This document shows positions 47,189-56,991 of a stretch of 64,000 bases of DNA, piece by piece. How positions within the stretch are numbered: the first letter of the stretch is position 1; the number at the start of each line of letters is the position of its first letter. A program made the position numbers and the translations under genes. The stretch covers positions 62,001 to 126,000 of the forward strand of contig DVDX01000004.1 in assembly GCA_015295985.1 (NCBI GenBank), read 5' to 3'. The notes under the pieces were generated by a model. That model ran no database searches and was not told the origin of the DNA. It worked only from the letters and a program-made list of their open reading frames with translations. The stretch is from Synechococcus sp. M44_DOE_062. Lineage in GTDB: Bacteria; Cyanobacteriota; Cyanobacteriia; Thermostichales; Thermostichaceae.

Positions 47189-48400
47189 CTACCGACTTGG
47201 ACTTGGGAAAAATCCCAAGCCGTTGTGAACTCGGGGTGTACGCCGCCGGGAGGGACTGGGATCCGTCTCGCTGTTGGGTGGGCTGGCTTCTGGGTGTTGG
47301 TGTTCCAAATTGACAGCTTCTCCCCCCAGCACCAAGGTGGAAGCGTTGCCCCCATCCAAGTTCAGGGCATGGCGACAGCCCAATTGCTGCATCAACTGTG
47401 CCATCTCCAGCAGGGTGAGCCCTTGGTTTTCCTGGGCATTGCCGGCAGTCACCAGCAGCAAATGTCCGCTGTCCAGTTGGCCGATGGCACTGCGGGCGGC
47501 TCGCTGCCTGCGAAAGAGGGGTTGAAATCCCTCCAATCGGGCATCCAAAACCACCTGTCCATCCAGGAGCAAGAGTGGCCCTGCCCCTAGGATGTGGGGA
47601 TAGGCTTCCAGCTCGGGCGGATCCAAGCGCAGATGAAGGCTGAGGCGATCCCCGGAAACCAGCTTGCGGGCTTCTAGGGCACCTTCTAGCCCCCGCGCTG
47701 CCAATACATACCCCTCCCTGGGAATCTGTACCGTTAAACTGCCGGCCAGGCCGGCCATCAGAATCTCTTGCACCCGATCTTCCCACACCATCACGAGCAT
47801 TTCGTCGTCGGTTTGGGTGGTGTAGGTGGATCCCCAGTCAGGGGTAAACTGGGAGACCCCGGGTAAGACATAGCCCGTGTTGATGCCCACCACCGGCAGC
47901 CGATCCCCAATCTCATTGCGCAGCTCTGCTTGCATCCGCAAACGGGCAAAGCGCACGGATCCCCCTTCTTGCCCTGCCGTCCCGTCCGACCAGGCGATGA
48001 CCCCACGACCCAAAATGGGGCTGGAGATCCAACGGCCATCCCGACGAATCGCCCCCAGCGGCTGACGGGTGTTGCGGTTGAAAAAACCGCCGTTGATGGC
48101 GGCTACTGCCCCCTGCTCAGAACCAAAGGAAGACAGCTCCCCCAGACCCACCAGCCCCGCAGGTGCAGCCCAGATGGGCCGCAGTTGGCCCGCTGCGAGA
48201 GAAATGACCACGATGGAAACGGGGATCCGATTGTTTCCAACCCAAACCTCCTTCTGGTACAAAGGGATCCCTTGCACCACCCGCACCGGCTGCCTACCAA
48301 GGGTTACCTGAGCTTGAGCAGCCACGCTGGGCAAAAAGAGAGCAACAGCGCAGGCTAACCCACAGCCCATGACCTGGGCGCTTAGCCTTGTTTTGGACAT
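47189..48400 (-). CDS. Secreted phosphodiester glycosidase-family protein (NAGPA/DUF2233)
   Basis: 403 residues with a signal peptide (about 1-30, ending AAQAQ). Family marks: AAINGGFFNRNTRQPLGA, VGINTGYVLPG, GAGPLLLLDGQVVLDA, RSAIGQLDSGHLLLV and the C-terminal NLDGGNASTLVLGG. The domain is that of the human uncovering enzyme NAGPA and bacterial exopolysaccharide-associated homologues; it is expected to act on sugar-phosphate or sugar-lipid links in the periplasm or wall. The last 40 residues are low-complexity. Confidence 0.88.
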   Translation of the reverse strand: MSKTRLSAQVMGCGLACAVALFLPSVAAQAQVTLGRQPVRVVQGIPLYQKEVWVGNNRIPVSIVVISLAAGQLRPIWAAPAGLVGLGELSSFGSEQGAVAAINGGFFNRNTRQPLGAIRRDGRWISSPILGRGVIAWSDGTAGQEGGSVRFARLRMQAELRNEIGDRLPVVGINTGYVLPGVSQFTPDWGSTYTTQTDDEMLVMVWEDRVQEILMAGLAGSLTVQIPREGYVLAARGLEGALEARKLVSGDRLSLHLRLDPPELEAYPHILGAGPLLLLDGQVVLDARLEGFQPLFRRQRAARSAIGQLDSGHLLLVTAGNAQENQGLTLLEMAQLMQQLGCRHALNLDGGNASTLVLGGEAVNLEHQHPEASPPNSETDPSPSRRRTPRVHNGLGFFPSPSR

Positions 48401-48443
48401 GTCTTCACGTCTTTAGGGCTTCACCATTGCCATTGGGAGATGA

Positions 48444-48539
48444 CTATCCCCCTGCGGCGAAAGTTGCCATCAGAATGAGCGACAACAGGATCCCGGGAAA
48501 GAGCAGCGTCACCAAGATCAGCAGTTCGGATAGGGTCAT
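48444..48539 (-). CDS. Possible 31-residue membrane peptide
   Basis: ATG at 48537-48539 to TAG at 48444-48446. The product opens MTLSELLILVTLLFPG and continues as one hydrophobic helix to FAAGG. It resembles the small single-helix subunits common in cyanobacterial thylakoid complexes but matches none I can name. The Shine-Dalgarno sequence is weak. It is the only coding candidate in the 335-base gap before the dehydrogenase. Confidence 0.35.
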   Translation of the reverse strand: MTLSELLILVTLLFPGILLSLILMATFAAGG

Positions 48540-48735
48540 CGGAGAATGCTACCTACTAAAGATTGAGCCAACACAACAGCCCTAACTTCCACCCTAGCCA
48601 TCCCAGAAAAGTGACCCAGGCTCCCTTTGGGATCCCTTAAGACTTGACAACCAGTTTCTGAGGCTGCTTGGGCAGGCCATCTCTCGCTCTGCCGGCAGTA
48701 TCCTGGCAAGGGGAAAGCCTCATCCAACGGTTCCT

Positions 48736-49662
48736 ATGGGCATCCAAGGCAAACGCATTGCCGTCGAACCCGGCCATCTTCGCCCCTGGCTCAGAGAGGC
48801 TGTTTTGGCAGGGGGTGGCGAAATTGTGCCCCTGGCAGAAGCAGAAGCCTTGGTCTGGGCCGATGCCTTTGATGTGCCCAGCCTAAGGCATTGTCTGGCG
48901 GAAGGGAAAGGGATCCGCTGGGTGCAGTTGCCCTGGGCGGGGGTAGAGCCTTTTGTCCGGGCAGGGGTTTTGGATCCTGCCTATGTGTGGACGTGTGGCA
49001 AGGGAGTCTATGCTCAACCAGTGGCAGAACATGCCTTGGCCTTGACCTTGGCTGGCTTGCGCGACTTGAAGATCCGTGCCTTAGCCCAAACGTGGCAGGA
49101 AGGCTCTGGTACCAGTCTCTGGGGCAGCCGTGTGGTCATTTTCGGGGCTGGGGGCATTGCTCAAGAGTTGATCAAGCTGTTGCAGCCTTTTCAATGCTCC
49201 ATTGACGTGGTGCGTCGCAAGGCGGATCCTTTGCCGGGTACCACACGGGTGGTGACGCTCGCGGAACGGCAAACGGTGTTGGCGGGGGCAGATGTGATGA
49301 TCCTGGCTTTGGCCCTCACACCGGAAACCGAGGGGATCATCGCCCAGGCTGAGTTGGAGCAGATGGGATCCCAGTGTTGGTTGGTGAATGTGGCGCGAGG
49401 AAAACACATCGTGACCTCCGACTTGGTGGCCGCTCTGCAACAGAGGATCATTCGCGGGGCCGCCTTGGATGTCACGGATCCTGAGCCCCTGCCGGATGGG
49501 CACCCCCTTTGGAGCTTGCCCAATTGCCTGATTACCCCCCATGCCGCTGTTACCGACGCCATGATCCTTCCTGCTTTATCCAAGCGGGTACGGGAAAATG
49601 TGCGGCGCTTTCGGGCCGGGGATCCCTTGCTGGGAGTGGTGGATCCGGTTTTGGGGTACTGA
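48736..49662 (+). CDS. D-isomer-specific 2-hydroxyacid dehydrogenase
   Basis: 308 residues. NAD-binding motif VVIFGAGGIAQEL near residue 137, catalytic arginine in LVNVARGKHIVTSD (about 218) and histidine in LITPHAAVTDA (about 268); the acidic partner lies in DVTDPEPLP. A short catalytic domain and no regulatory domain make it a GhrA/phosphoglycerate-dehydrogenase-like reductase of glyoxylate, hydroxypyruvate or a similar 2-keto acid. Substrate not determinable. Confidence 0.9.
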   Translation: MGIQGKRIAVEPGHLRPWLREAVLAGGGEIVPLAEAEALVWADAFDVPSLRHCLAEGKGIRWVQLPWAGVEPFVRAGVLDPAYVWTCGKGVYAQPVAEHALALTLAGLRDLKIRALAQTWQEGSGTSLWGSRVVIFGAGGIAQELIKLLQPFQCSIDVVRRKADPLPGTTRVVTLAERQTVLAGADVMILALALTPETEGIIAQAELEQMGSQCWLVNVARGKHIVTSDLVAALQQRIIRGAALDVTDPEPLPDGHPLWSLPNCLITPHAAVTDAMILPALSKRVRENVRRFRAGDPLLGVVDPVLGY

Positions 49663-49716
49663 GGCCCCCAGCCGCTCTCTTGGGGAACCTGGGATCAGAA
49701 CATTTGACGCCAAACC

Positions 49717-50799
49717 CTACTGCGGAGCCATCTCCCGCACGCGGGCAGCAATGGCCTCTGCCATCTCCTGAGTGCCGACAGGATCCCCGGTAGCCAGGTC
49801 GTAGGTGACCTGCTTGCCCTCAGCGATCACCGCCTGCACCGCCGCCTCCACCCTTGCAGCAGCCTCCCGCTCGCCCAGGTAGCGCAGCATCATCGCCCCA
49901 GAGAGGATCAGAGCGCAGGGGTTGACTTTGTTTTGGCCGGCATATTTGGGAGCAGAGCCGTGAATGGCCTCAAAAACGGCAATCCCGTCGCCGATGTTGG
50001 CCCCCGGCGCCACCCCCAGCCCACCAATCATCCCCGCGCATAAGTCGGAAATGATGTCCCCATAGAGGTTGGTGAGCACCAGCACATCGTAGAGCTGCGG
50101 CTTTTGCATCAGTTGCATGCACATGTTGTCCACGATGCGATCTTCAAACTCGATGTCGGGGTACTCCTGGGCCACCTCCCGCGCCACCTGCAAAAACAAG
50201 CCATCGGTGAACTTCATGATGTTGGCTTTGTGAACGGCAGTCACCTTCTTGCGCCCATTCTGGCGGGCGTACTCAAAGGCAAATTTGACAATGCGGCGGC
50301 TGCCAAAGTCGGAAATGGGCTTGATGCCAATGGCGGATCCCTCGCGGATGGGTTTGCCGGAAAGGCGCATCATTTCCTCCCGCGCCTGGATGGCTTCCGG
50401 CGTGCCCCGTTCAAACTCGATCCCGGCATAGAGATCTTCAGTATTTTCCCGCACCACCACTAGGTCAATGTTTTGAAAAGGGCTTTTGACGCCGAGCATG
50501 GATTTGGCCGGGCGCAGATTGGCGTAGAGATCCAGCTCCTTGCGAATGGCTACGTTGACCGAACGAAAGCCAGTACCTACGGGAGTGCCAATCGGCCCTT
50601 TGATCGCCACTTTGGTTTCCCGAATGGACTCCAACACCTGGGGGGGCAAGGGGGTGCCGTATTTTTCAATCACCTCCACCCCTGCTTCTACCGGGATCCA
50701 TTCCAACCCAACCCCGGTAGCCTCCAAGACCGTGGTCATCGCCTCGGCTACTTCCGGGCCAATGCCATCCCCAGGGATCAAAGTCACACGATAGGCCAC
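49717..50799 (-). CDS. NAD-type isocitrate / 3-isopropylmalate dehydrogenase family protein
   Basis: 360 residues from the GTG at 50799, chosen because GAGGAGA stands 7 bases before it and the family starts (M)[16 protein letters not shown]; the longer frame to 50976 has no match. Decarboxylating beta-hydroxyacid dehydrogenase. The specificity loop reads [17 protein letters not shown], the pattern of isocitrate rather than isopropylmalate dehydrogenases. Also [22 protein letters not shown] and [13 protein letters not shown]. Most cyanobacteria rely on an NADP-IDH (icd), so cofactor and substrate deserve testing. Confidence 0.9.
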   Translation of the reverse strand: MAYRVTLIPGDGIGPEVAEAMTTVLEATGVGLEWIPVEAGVEVIEKYGTPLPPQVLESIRETKVAIKGPIGTPVGTGFRSVNVAIRKELDLYANLRPAKSMLGVKSPFQNIDLVVVRENTEDLYAGIEFERGTPEAIQAREEMMRLSGKPIREGSAIGIKPISDFGSRRIVKFAFEYARQNGRKKVTAVHKANIMKFTDGLFLQVAREVAQEYPDIEFEDRIVDNMCMQLMQKPQLYDVLVLTNLYGDIISDLCAGMIGGLGVAPGANIGDGIAVFEAIHGSAPKYAGQNKVNPCALILSGAMMLRYLGEREAAARVEAAVQAVIAEGKQVTYDLATGDPVGTQEMAEAIAARVREMAPQ

Positions 50800-50978
50800 A
50801 GATGCTTCTCCTCGCAGTGTCAACGACAGCCCAAAAACTCCGCCTTGCCAGCGTGAGGGGATCCCTTTCCCAAACAGGTTAGACAACCAGGGATCCCTTG
50901 AGCTTAAACGACTATAGAACAGGTTGAGACTGAAAATGCTGCGTCTGCTGCCTTGAAAAGGATGAGCTGGGGACAAGA

Positions 50979-53900
50979 TCAGGAACTCAGCGGCAGAGGG
51001 ACTCGCAGCTCCACAACCGTGCCACTGCCAAGGCGGCGACTACGCCAGGCAATACTTGCCCCGATCAACTCAGCTCGGTAGCGCATGTTGAGCAACCCGT
51101 GGCCACGGCCAGACGGCTGGGCGGGATCCACCCCACTATAGGACTCCGGCATACCACAGCCATCGTCGATGATCTTCAGCTCCAAGTGGGTGTAGGGAGC
51201 CTGAGGGTTGGTAGAGGAACCGGCGTCCTGTTGGGTCTTGGTCTGAATGATGAGATCGATGCGCCGTGCCCCTGCGTGTTTGACGATGTTGTTCAGGGCC
51301 TCCTGCACAATGCGGAAAATGTTGCTCTGGCAGGTGGGGCTGAGACGGGAGAGCAGGTCATCAGCTTGGTTGTCGAAACGGGTGAGGAGAGGATGAGGGG
51401 AACGTTGGGCGGCCCGTTCCAGGAGACTGCGCAGAGCCGGGCCAAGGTTGAAGGCCCGCATGGCCGTCGGCTGTAAATCTTCCACGATCCCGCGCAATTC
51501 GGCCATGGTCTCTCGTAGTTGGGCGCTCATGGCCCGCAACTGAGCCTGTCCGGCTGGGCCAATGGTCGGGTCGCCAGAGAGCTCTTGGATCTGGCGAGAC
51601 AAAGCTCCCAGATCTGCCAAGGTTTGGTCGTGCAAATCAGCGGCCAGCCGACGACTTTCCGCCTCTCGCCCCTCGGTTAGGCCCCGCAAAGCTGCTGCCG
51701 TCGCCTCCTGACGGCGCACCTGCTCGTAGAAAGAGGCCCGCTGCAAGGCTACTGCCGCAATGTCCGCCAGCGCGTTCACCAAGTCTGCATCTCTGGGGGA
51801 AAATCCGGCGGCTTCTGAGGCAATATTGGCGGTTTTGCTTCCCCGAACTGCCGGGTCAAGCGGCGGCATGAAGGCGCAGAGCACTCCAGCCACCTGGCGA
51901 GCATCGGTAACTATCGGCACACCCAACAGGGAGCGGATGCCCTTTTGCAGCAGATGGTGGCGGGTGTGGGTAGACAATGGAAAGGTGTTGACATCTGGAA
52001 TCAGCAGCGTATTCAGGTGGCTATAGCAATTGGCCCAAATGAGCTGGCTTAGCTCAGGGGGCAGTGTCTCTCCCTTCTGGGAAGGGCTCCCCGCCTGACG
52101 GCAATACTCTTGGATGATGGCCAGAGGTTCTGCAGGAGCGCTGGCGAGGGGTTGCTGCCCCAAAGAACTCCGTCCTGCCTCTGGTGGGGTTGTTGCTATG
52201 CCTACGGCAGAGGAACCGCAAGGCTGTCGCGACGAGGCCACGAACAGCTCATGGCCACTGCGGGGTGCCACAAAACTGCACCGCTCAACCTGCAAAGCCT
52301 CTGCCATGCCCTCGAGGGCAATCTGCACCACCTCCTGGGGATTGTAGGTGCCGCTAAGGCGCTGGGCAATCTGGCGCAGAAGGCTTTCCCGCTGGGCAGA
52401 GCTGCGGGTTTGCTCGTAAAGCCGCGCTTGCTTGAGGGCGATCCCCGCCTGCTCCGCCACGGCTTCCGCCAACTCCAGATCCTCTGGCTGCCAAGGACGA
52501 GGAAGCAGGGAATCGCTGCCAGGGTAGCGGATCAGGGCAATGCCGCCCAACAGTTCCTGGGGCCTGTCCGGATGGTCAGAAGCAAATAGGGGCACCAACA
52601 ACAGCCCACTCCCCTGGTTCTGAGGCTGCAGGTCGGCCCAGGACTGAACCGTTTGCGGCTCCGGCACCACCACAGGCCCCCTCAAGGTGGCGAGCAAACT
52701 GGCCCCCAAGCGCAACTTGGCTCGAATTGTCTCCGGCAAGTCTGGGGGGATCCCAGGCTCAACCCAAGGACGCTCTGGGGATCCCACCAATGGATCCCTC
52801 GTCGGCAACAGGATGTCCAGCAAAGACTCCGTCCCGCCCACGCGAACAGCAGGGGAGAGCTGCGGCGCATAAAGACCAACAGGGTGGAGTAGCTCCTGCT
52901 CCGGCTGCCAGAGAGCCAAGATACACACATCCGCCTGAAAAGCTGCCCCGATCTGCTGGGTGATTGCGTGGAAGAGGGTGGTGGGCTCCAGGCTGGAGCG
53001 AATCGCCGCCGTGATCGAGTGCAACAGAGCCAGCCGTTCCGTCTGCTGATGGGCATGCTCGAACAGGCTGGAACGGGTGAGGGCAATGGCTAGTTGATAG
53101 GCCACCGAGCGCAACAGGTCAATCTCCTCCGGCTGCCAGAGGTGGGGTGTAGTTACGTACACTCCCAATAACCCAATCATCTCACCTGGCTCCGCAGCCA
53201 AGCCGAGCCGTCCCCCATTCCTGCCGCCAACCTCTGAAAGCCCCACTCCTGCCGAGCCCACCGACTGCACTGGGATCAGCACCGCCGAGCAAGCCTGCAG
53301 CGCCTGGAAAGCGGCCAGCCCCTCTGGCGGCAAAAGATCTTGTTCGCCCAAGCGGGATGGAGTCCCTTCCAGCGGCAGAGGCAGAACCATTTGCACCACC
53401 TGCCCCTCCTGCAACCGCTTGCACAGAGAGCCAAACTCCCGAATTGAGTAAACCTGGCCCAGCGAGGGTGTCAGCCCCGCGCTCAGGGCTTCATGGGTCA
53501 CTTGAACCGTCTGTCGATCCGGGTTGAGGCTGTAAAAACAGCAGCGGCTCAGCCCTTTCACTCCCCTGGATAGAAAGGCGTGCTGTAGCTCCTGCAGGGC
53601 AGTGCTGACAATTTGATCCCACTGCAAAAAGCGATGAACAGTACCAGTGATCCGGTTGAGCAACGCTTCCCGCACCGCTTGTCGCCAACTGCGCTCCAGC
53701 AGTTTGGCATTGATGATGGCGCTGGCGGTGTAGGAACAGAGGAACTTCACCACTTCCAGAAAGCTGGCTTCCAGAGGTGTCCGGCTCAGCAGAGCCAAAG
53801 CCCCTAGCCGCTCCTCCCCCCGGTTAATCGGGTAGGCAACAAAGCCTCGCAAGCCATTGGCCTTCACCCACTCCGGGGCGGGCATCCAGGCTTCTTGGGC

Positions 53901-54242
53901 GGGAGTGTTGCTCAAAAGCGGCAGCCCCTCCTGGGCCACCCGTCCCAAAGGGCTGTCGTCAGGGTAGATCCGCTGAATTTGGTCGTGAGCAGGGCTGAGC
54001 AGGCCAGCGTGGGCCACCGACTGAAAACATCCTTCCTGCGGGTCGAAAACCCAAAGGCGAGCTGAGGCTGCGCCCAGACGATTCACCATCTGCTGTACCA
54101 AGGTCTGGGCCAACTTGAGCACACCCTGCTCCAACTCCCCCGTCTCTACAGAGTCCGAAGAGGAGGGGGAAGACAACTGAGAAGAGAGCAGCACCAGTTC
54201 TTGGACAATTTGGTTTGCAGCCTGTAGCTGGCCTAACAGCAT
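50979..54242 (-). CDS. Multi-GAF sensor histidine kinase (NarL-partner, HisKA_3 type)
   Basis: 1087 residues, cytoplasmic. About four GAF domains (roughly 30-190, 200-395, 410-605, 640-840) followed by a HisKA_3 domain with the histidine near residue 870 in [17 protein letters not shown], and an HATPase domain ending [16 protein letters not shown]. No bilin-type Cys-His signature is obvious in the GAFs. No response regulator is adjacent, so it is an orphan kinase. Two repeat-derived insertions are read in frame: VRVGGTES near 52824-52846 and a longer [13 protein letters not shown] piece near 52160-52240. Confidence 0.92.
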   Translation of the reverse strand: MLLGQLQAANQIVQELVLLSSQLSSPSSSDSVETGELEQGVLKLAQTLVQQMVNRLGAASARLWVFDPQEGCFQSVAHAGLLSPAHDQIQRIYPDDSPLGRVAQEGLPLLSNTPAQEAWMPAPEWVKANGLRGFVAYPINRGEERLGALALLSRTPLEASFLEVVKFLCSYTASAIINAKLLERSWRQAVREALLNRITGTVHRFLQWDQIVSTALQELQHAFLSRGVKGLSRCCFYSLNPDRQTVQVTHEALSAGLTPSLGQVYSIREFGSLCKRLQEGQVVQMVLPLPLEGTPSRLGEQDLLPPEGLAAFQALQACSAVLIPVQSVGSAGVGLSEVGGRNGGRLGLAAEPGEMIGLLGVYVTTPHLWQPEEIDLLRSVAYQLAIALTRSSLFEHAHQQTERLALLHSITAAIRSSLEPTTLFHAITQQIGAAFQADVCILALWQPEQELLHPVGLYAPQLSPAVRVGGTESLLDILLPTRDPLVGSPERPWVEPGIPPDLPETIRAKLRLGASLLATLRGPVVVPEPQTVQSWADLQPQNQGSGLLLVPLFASDHPDRPQELLGGIALIRYPGSDSLLPRPWQPEDLELAEAVAEQAGIALKQARLYEQTRSSAQRESLLRQIAQRLSGTYNPQEVVQIALEGMAEALQVERCSFVAPRSGHELFVASSRQPCGSSAVGIATTPPEAGRSSLGQQPLASAPAEPLAIIQEYCRQAGSPSQKGETLPPELSQLIWANCYSHLNTLLIPDVNTFPLSTHTRHHLLQKGIRSLLGVPIVTDARQVAGVLCAFMPPLDPAVRGSKTANIASEAAGFSPRDADLVNALADIAAVALQRASFYEQVRRQEATAAALRGLTEGREAESRRLAADLHDQTLADLGALSRQIQELSGDPTIGPAGQAQLRAMSAQLRETMAELRGIVEDLQPTAMRAFNLGPALRSLLERAAQRSPHPLLTRFDNQADDLLSRLSPTCQSNIFRIVQEALNNIVKHAGARRIDLIIQTKTQQDAGSSTNPQAPYTHLELKIIDDGCGMPESYSGVDPAQPSGRGHGLLNMRYRAELIGASIAWRSRRLGSGTVVELRVPLPLSS
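52824..52846. repeat. Dispersed element inside the GAF kinase gene
   Basis: AGACTCCGTCCC then GCCCACGCGAA; on the gene strand it gives AVRVGGTES within the third GAF domain. Confidence 0.75.
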
Positions 54243-54321
54243 AGGATCTCGATCTTGGCAGCGGTGCAGAGCACTTTCAACAGAGGCAACCGAAGGTACA
54301 ACAGTAGGGGACGAACTTCCA

Positions 54322-55761
54322 TCACCAGGAAACCAACTTCCGCACAGCCTCTAACCGCCCCAAGGCCCAGCCCCGCCGCTGGAGAAGCGCAAAAGATTCC
54401 AGCAAATCCGGCCCCTGGAGATCCCCTGTCAGAGCGGCCCGCAAACTCTTCATCAGCAGGCCCTTTTTCATGTTCTGGGCTTTGGCCACCTGATCCACCA
54501 GCGGTTTTAAGCTGTCCACCGAAACCTGAGGCAGCTCGGCAGCAGCCAACGTGGCGGCCATAGCAGCCATAGCCTCTGCCACCCCGGGCAGGCGCAACTG
54601 TTCCAGGGCTGCCAACGTGTAGCTGAGGGGCTCTTGAAACAAAAAGCGGCTAAGCGGAGGAGCCTCTGCCAGGCGGTCAATGCCATCGGCAATCAGGCGG
54701 GCCACATCTTCCAACCAGGTGGGATCCGGCACCCCGGAAAGGTCAAACCCTGCCGCCTGCCAAAAGGGGGTGAGCCGCTCCACCAGTTCTGGCGGGGAAA
54801 GCCGCTTAATGTACTGACTGTTGATCCAGTTGAGCTTGTCCCAGTCGAAGCGGGCAGCCGCACGGTTAACCCGGTCAAAGTCGAACAGCGCAGCCGCCTT
54901 TTCCAAAGAGAAAAGCTCTTCCCCATCCGGAGGCGACCAACTGAGCAAAGCCAAATAGTTTTTGAGAGCTTCCGGCAAAAAGCCCAGTTGCTGGAACTCC
55001 GCCACCGAAGTTGCTCCGTCCCGTTTGGAGAGCTTTTTCCCCTCCGGGTTCAGGATGAGCGGAGAATGGGCAAACTGGGGAGGTTCGTGGCCAAGAGCGC
55101 GGTAGAGCAAAATCTGCTTGGGGGTATTGCCGATGTGATCTTCGCCGCGAATCACGTGGGTGATGCCCATGTCGATATCATCCACCACCACCGCCAAGTT
55201 GTAGAGGGGGTAGCCATCTGCCCGGGCAATGACCATGTCTCCTCCCAAGTCCTGGGTGTTCCAGGTAATGGGGCCGCGGATGAGATCCACCCAAGACACC
55301 TCTAGGGGCTCCTCGATTTTGAAGCGGATCACCGGCTGCCGCCCCTCGGCTTCATAGGCCTGTCGCTGGGCTTCGGTGAGAAAGCGGTGGCGGTTGTCGT
55401 AGCGGGGGGCTTTGCCGGCAGCCTTCTGGGCAGCGCGCATCTCCTCCAGCTCTGCCTCGCTGACATAGCAGCGGTAAGCTAGCCCTTGATCCAGAAGCTG
55501 CTGCACCACCGCTTGATAGCGCTTGATGCGCTTGGATTGGTAAATCGGCCCCTCATCCCAGTCCAAGCCCAACCAGGCCAGGCCCGCCAAAATGTTGCGG
55601 GTGTAGCGGGGCAAGGAGCGGTCGCGGTCGGTGTCCTCGATGCGCAAAATGAACTGACCACCATGGCGACGGGCATACAGCCAGTTGAACACTGCCGTTC
55701 GGGCGGTGCCGATGTGCAGATTTCCAGTTGGACTGGGGGCAATGCGAACACAAACACTCAC
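54322..55761 (-). CDS. gltX: Glutamyl-tRNA synthetase
   Basis: 479 residues. Class I synthetase with the HIGH-like PSPTGNLHIGTARTA and KMSKS-like KLSKRDGATS (about residue 245). Charges tRNA-Glu for translation and for tetrapyrrole synthesis by the C5 route, which links it functionally to chlH further on. The opening MSVCVRIAPSPTG is the family start. Confidence 0.97.
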   Translation of the reverse strand: MSVCVRIAPSPTGNLHIGTARTAVFNWLYARRHGGQFILRIEDTDRDRSLPRYTRNILAGLAWLGLDWDEGPIYQSKRIKRYQAVVQQLLDQGLAYRCYVSEAELEEMRAAQKAAGKAPRYDNRHRFLTEAQRQAYEAEGRQPVIRFKIEEPLEVSWVDLIRGPITWNTQDLGGDMVIARADGYPLYNLAVVVDDIDMGITHVIRGEDHIGNTPKQILLYRALGHEPPQFAHSPLILNPEGKKLSKRDGATSVAEFQQLGFLPEALKNYLALLSWSPPDGEELFSLEKAAALFDFDRVNRAAARFDWDKLNWINSQYIKRLSPPELVERLTPFWQAAGFDLSGVPDPTWLEDVARLIADGIDRLAEAPPLSRFLFQEPLSYTLAALEQLRLPGVAEAMAAMAATLAAAELPQVSVDSLKPLVDQVAKAQNMKKGLLMKSLRAALTGDLQGPDLLESFALLQRRGWALGRLEAVRKLVSW

Positions 55762-55995
55762 AGGCTCAAGGATCCCAAGCAGAGCATCCCGATCCTAGTC
55801 GGCGGCGAGATCCTTTGTCATGTTGGCGTTCTATTGGGTTGCAGGCAGTTGCCAATTGAGACATTTCGAGTAGAATCCGCCTTAGCTGCCGGTCAAAAGG
55901 TAGGCTTCATGGGGATCGAGGTTGATTGGCAACGTTCAAACCCCGCTTTTTTCCGGTGTTGAGGAAAAGCTGTAGCGCAGGAGGAACCACAGCAC

Positions 55996-56346
55996 ATGCG
56001 TCTAACTTTGGCCATTCTTCTGGGTTGTCTGTCCGCTGGGATCCCGACTGGATCCGCCTTGGCCCAAATTGCCTACCCTTCCTATCCGGTAGGAGATGCC
56101 CTGGACAGGATCCTGTTGGATACAGGCAGGAATGTGGATCCGGTCATTTTCCCTGAAGAAGTGGTGCGCTCCCAGGCCCGGCAAACCACCGCCTTCTTCA
56201 CGACCCTGCTGAACCAGCGCACCAACATCCCACCCCTGCGCTCGCTGGACTTGCCCAGCCCCTATCAGGCTTCGGTTCGTACCCAGGCTGGGTATTACCG
56301 CGTGACCCAGACAGAGCCTGTTTTGGATTTTGAAATCTTGCGCTAG
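55996..56346 (+). CDS. Small secreted hypothetical protein (116 aa)
   Basis: Signal peptide about residues 1-23 (MRLTLAILLGCLSAGIPTGS, cut near ALA-QIA). Strong AGGAGG 10 bases before the ATG. The mature part is polar with no cysteine and no recognised domain (for example GDALDRILLDTGRNVDPVIF). Conserved-looking but unknown. It is the last chromosomal gene before the integron boundary at about 56413. Confidence 0.7.
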   Translation: MRLTLAILLGCLSAGIPTGSALAQIAYPSYPVGDALDRILLDTGRNVDPVIFPEEVVRSQARQTTAFFTTLLNQRTNIPPLRSLDLPSPYQASVRTQAGYYRVTQTEPVLDFEILR

Positions 56347-56412
56347 GCAAGGCAAGTATCCAGGGCCTATTCCAGCACCGGTCTGCTGCTGTCACAGCTT
56401 CCTTGACCCTGG

Positions 56413-56539
56413 CACTAACGTCTAAGCTCAGCGGCGCGCCAGAGCCACCAGCACGACTCTCAGCCTATACAACGACTCACGGCCATGCAGTATAAACTTT
56501 GCCCGGCGTAGGAGCGTCCGCTGCAGCGCCTTGTTCGCC
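56413..56539 (-). other. attC site of the restriction-modification cassette
   Basis: 127 bases. Outer arms on the minus strand: GGCGAAC (R'') at 56533-56539 and GTTAGTG (R') at 56413-56419. Next to them AAGGCGCTGCAGCGGACGC and GGCGCGCCGCTGAGCTTAG form a stem. CTCAGCGG pairs with its complement except for one unpaired base, the extrahelical base typical of attC. Length is inside the known 57-141 range. Confidence 0.8.
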
Positions 56540-56554
56540 GTCCCCGCGTTCGTG

Positions 56555-56964
56555 TTATTCTGCGGACAAGAACTCCGTTAATGCCTGCTTTAATTCTTCG
56601 CGATTCTTAATTTGGCATTCCCACACGACCAATACTTTCCAGTCCATATCTTCTAGTTTCTTGCGGTTACTATTATCACGTTCAACATTCCTATCTAATT
56701 TTTTATTCCAATAATCGATATTGCTTGTTGGTCGCTCCGCAGCTTTACAACTGTCATGTTGATGCCAAAAACAGCCATGCACAAAGATAATCCTCCTGTG
56801 GCGAGGGAGAACAATATCAGGCTTACCAGGAAGGTTCGATGCAGTCTATATCTATAGCCCATGCTGTGGATTAAAGATCGTACTATAAGTTCAGGAGAAG
56901 TATCTTCCCCATGAACTTTAGACATTACTTTGCTTCTTTGCTCTTTATTGAAGACGTCTGGCAT
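56555..56964 (-). pseudogene. vsr: Vsr-type T:G mismatch nickase, frameshifted
   Basis: Two overlapping frames together give a whole Vsr protein. The first (from ATG 56964) reads MPDVFNKEQRSKVMSKVHG and RSLIHSMGYRYRLHRTF. The second continues PGKPDIVLPRHRRIIFVHGCFWHQH and ends WKVLVVWECQIKN, with the family's HGCFWH zinc and active-site motif. The switch is at about 56829-56836, where one missing base explains it. Vsr repairs T:G mismatches left by deamination of methylcytosine and is normally encoded beside its C5 methyltransferase, as here (27 bases apart). Confidence 0.85.
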
Positions 56965-56991
56965 CGTTTACTATGGATACTTAAGGGTTGT

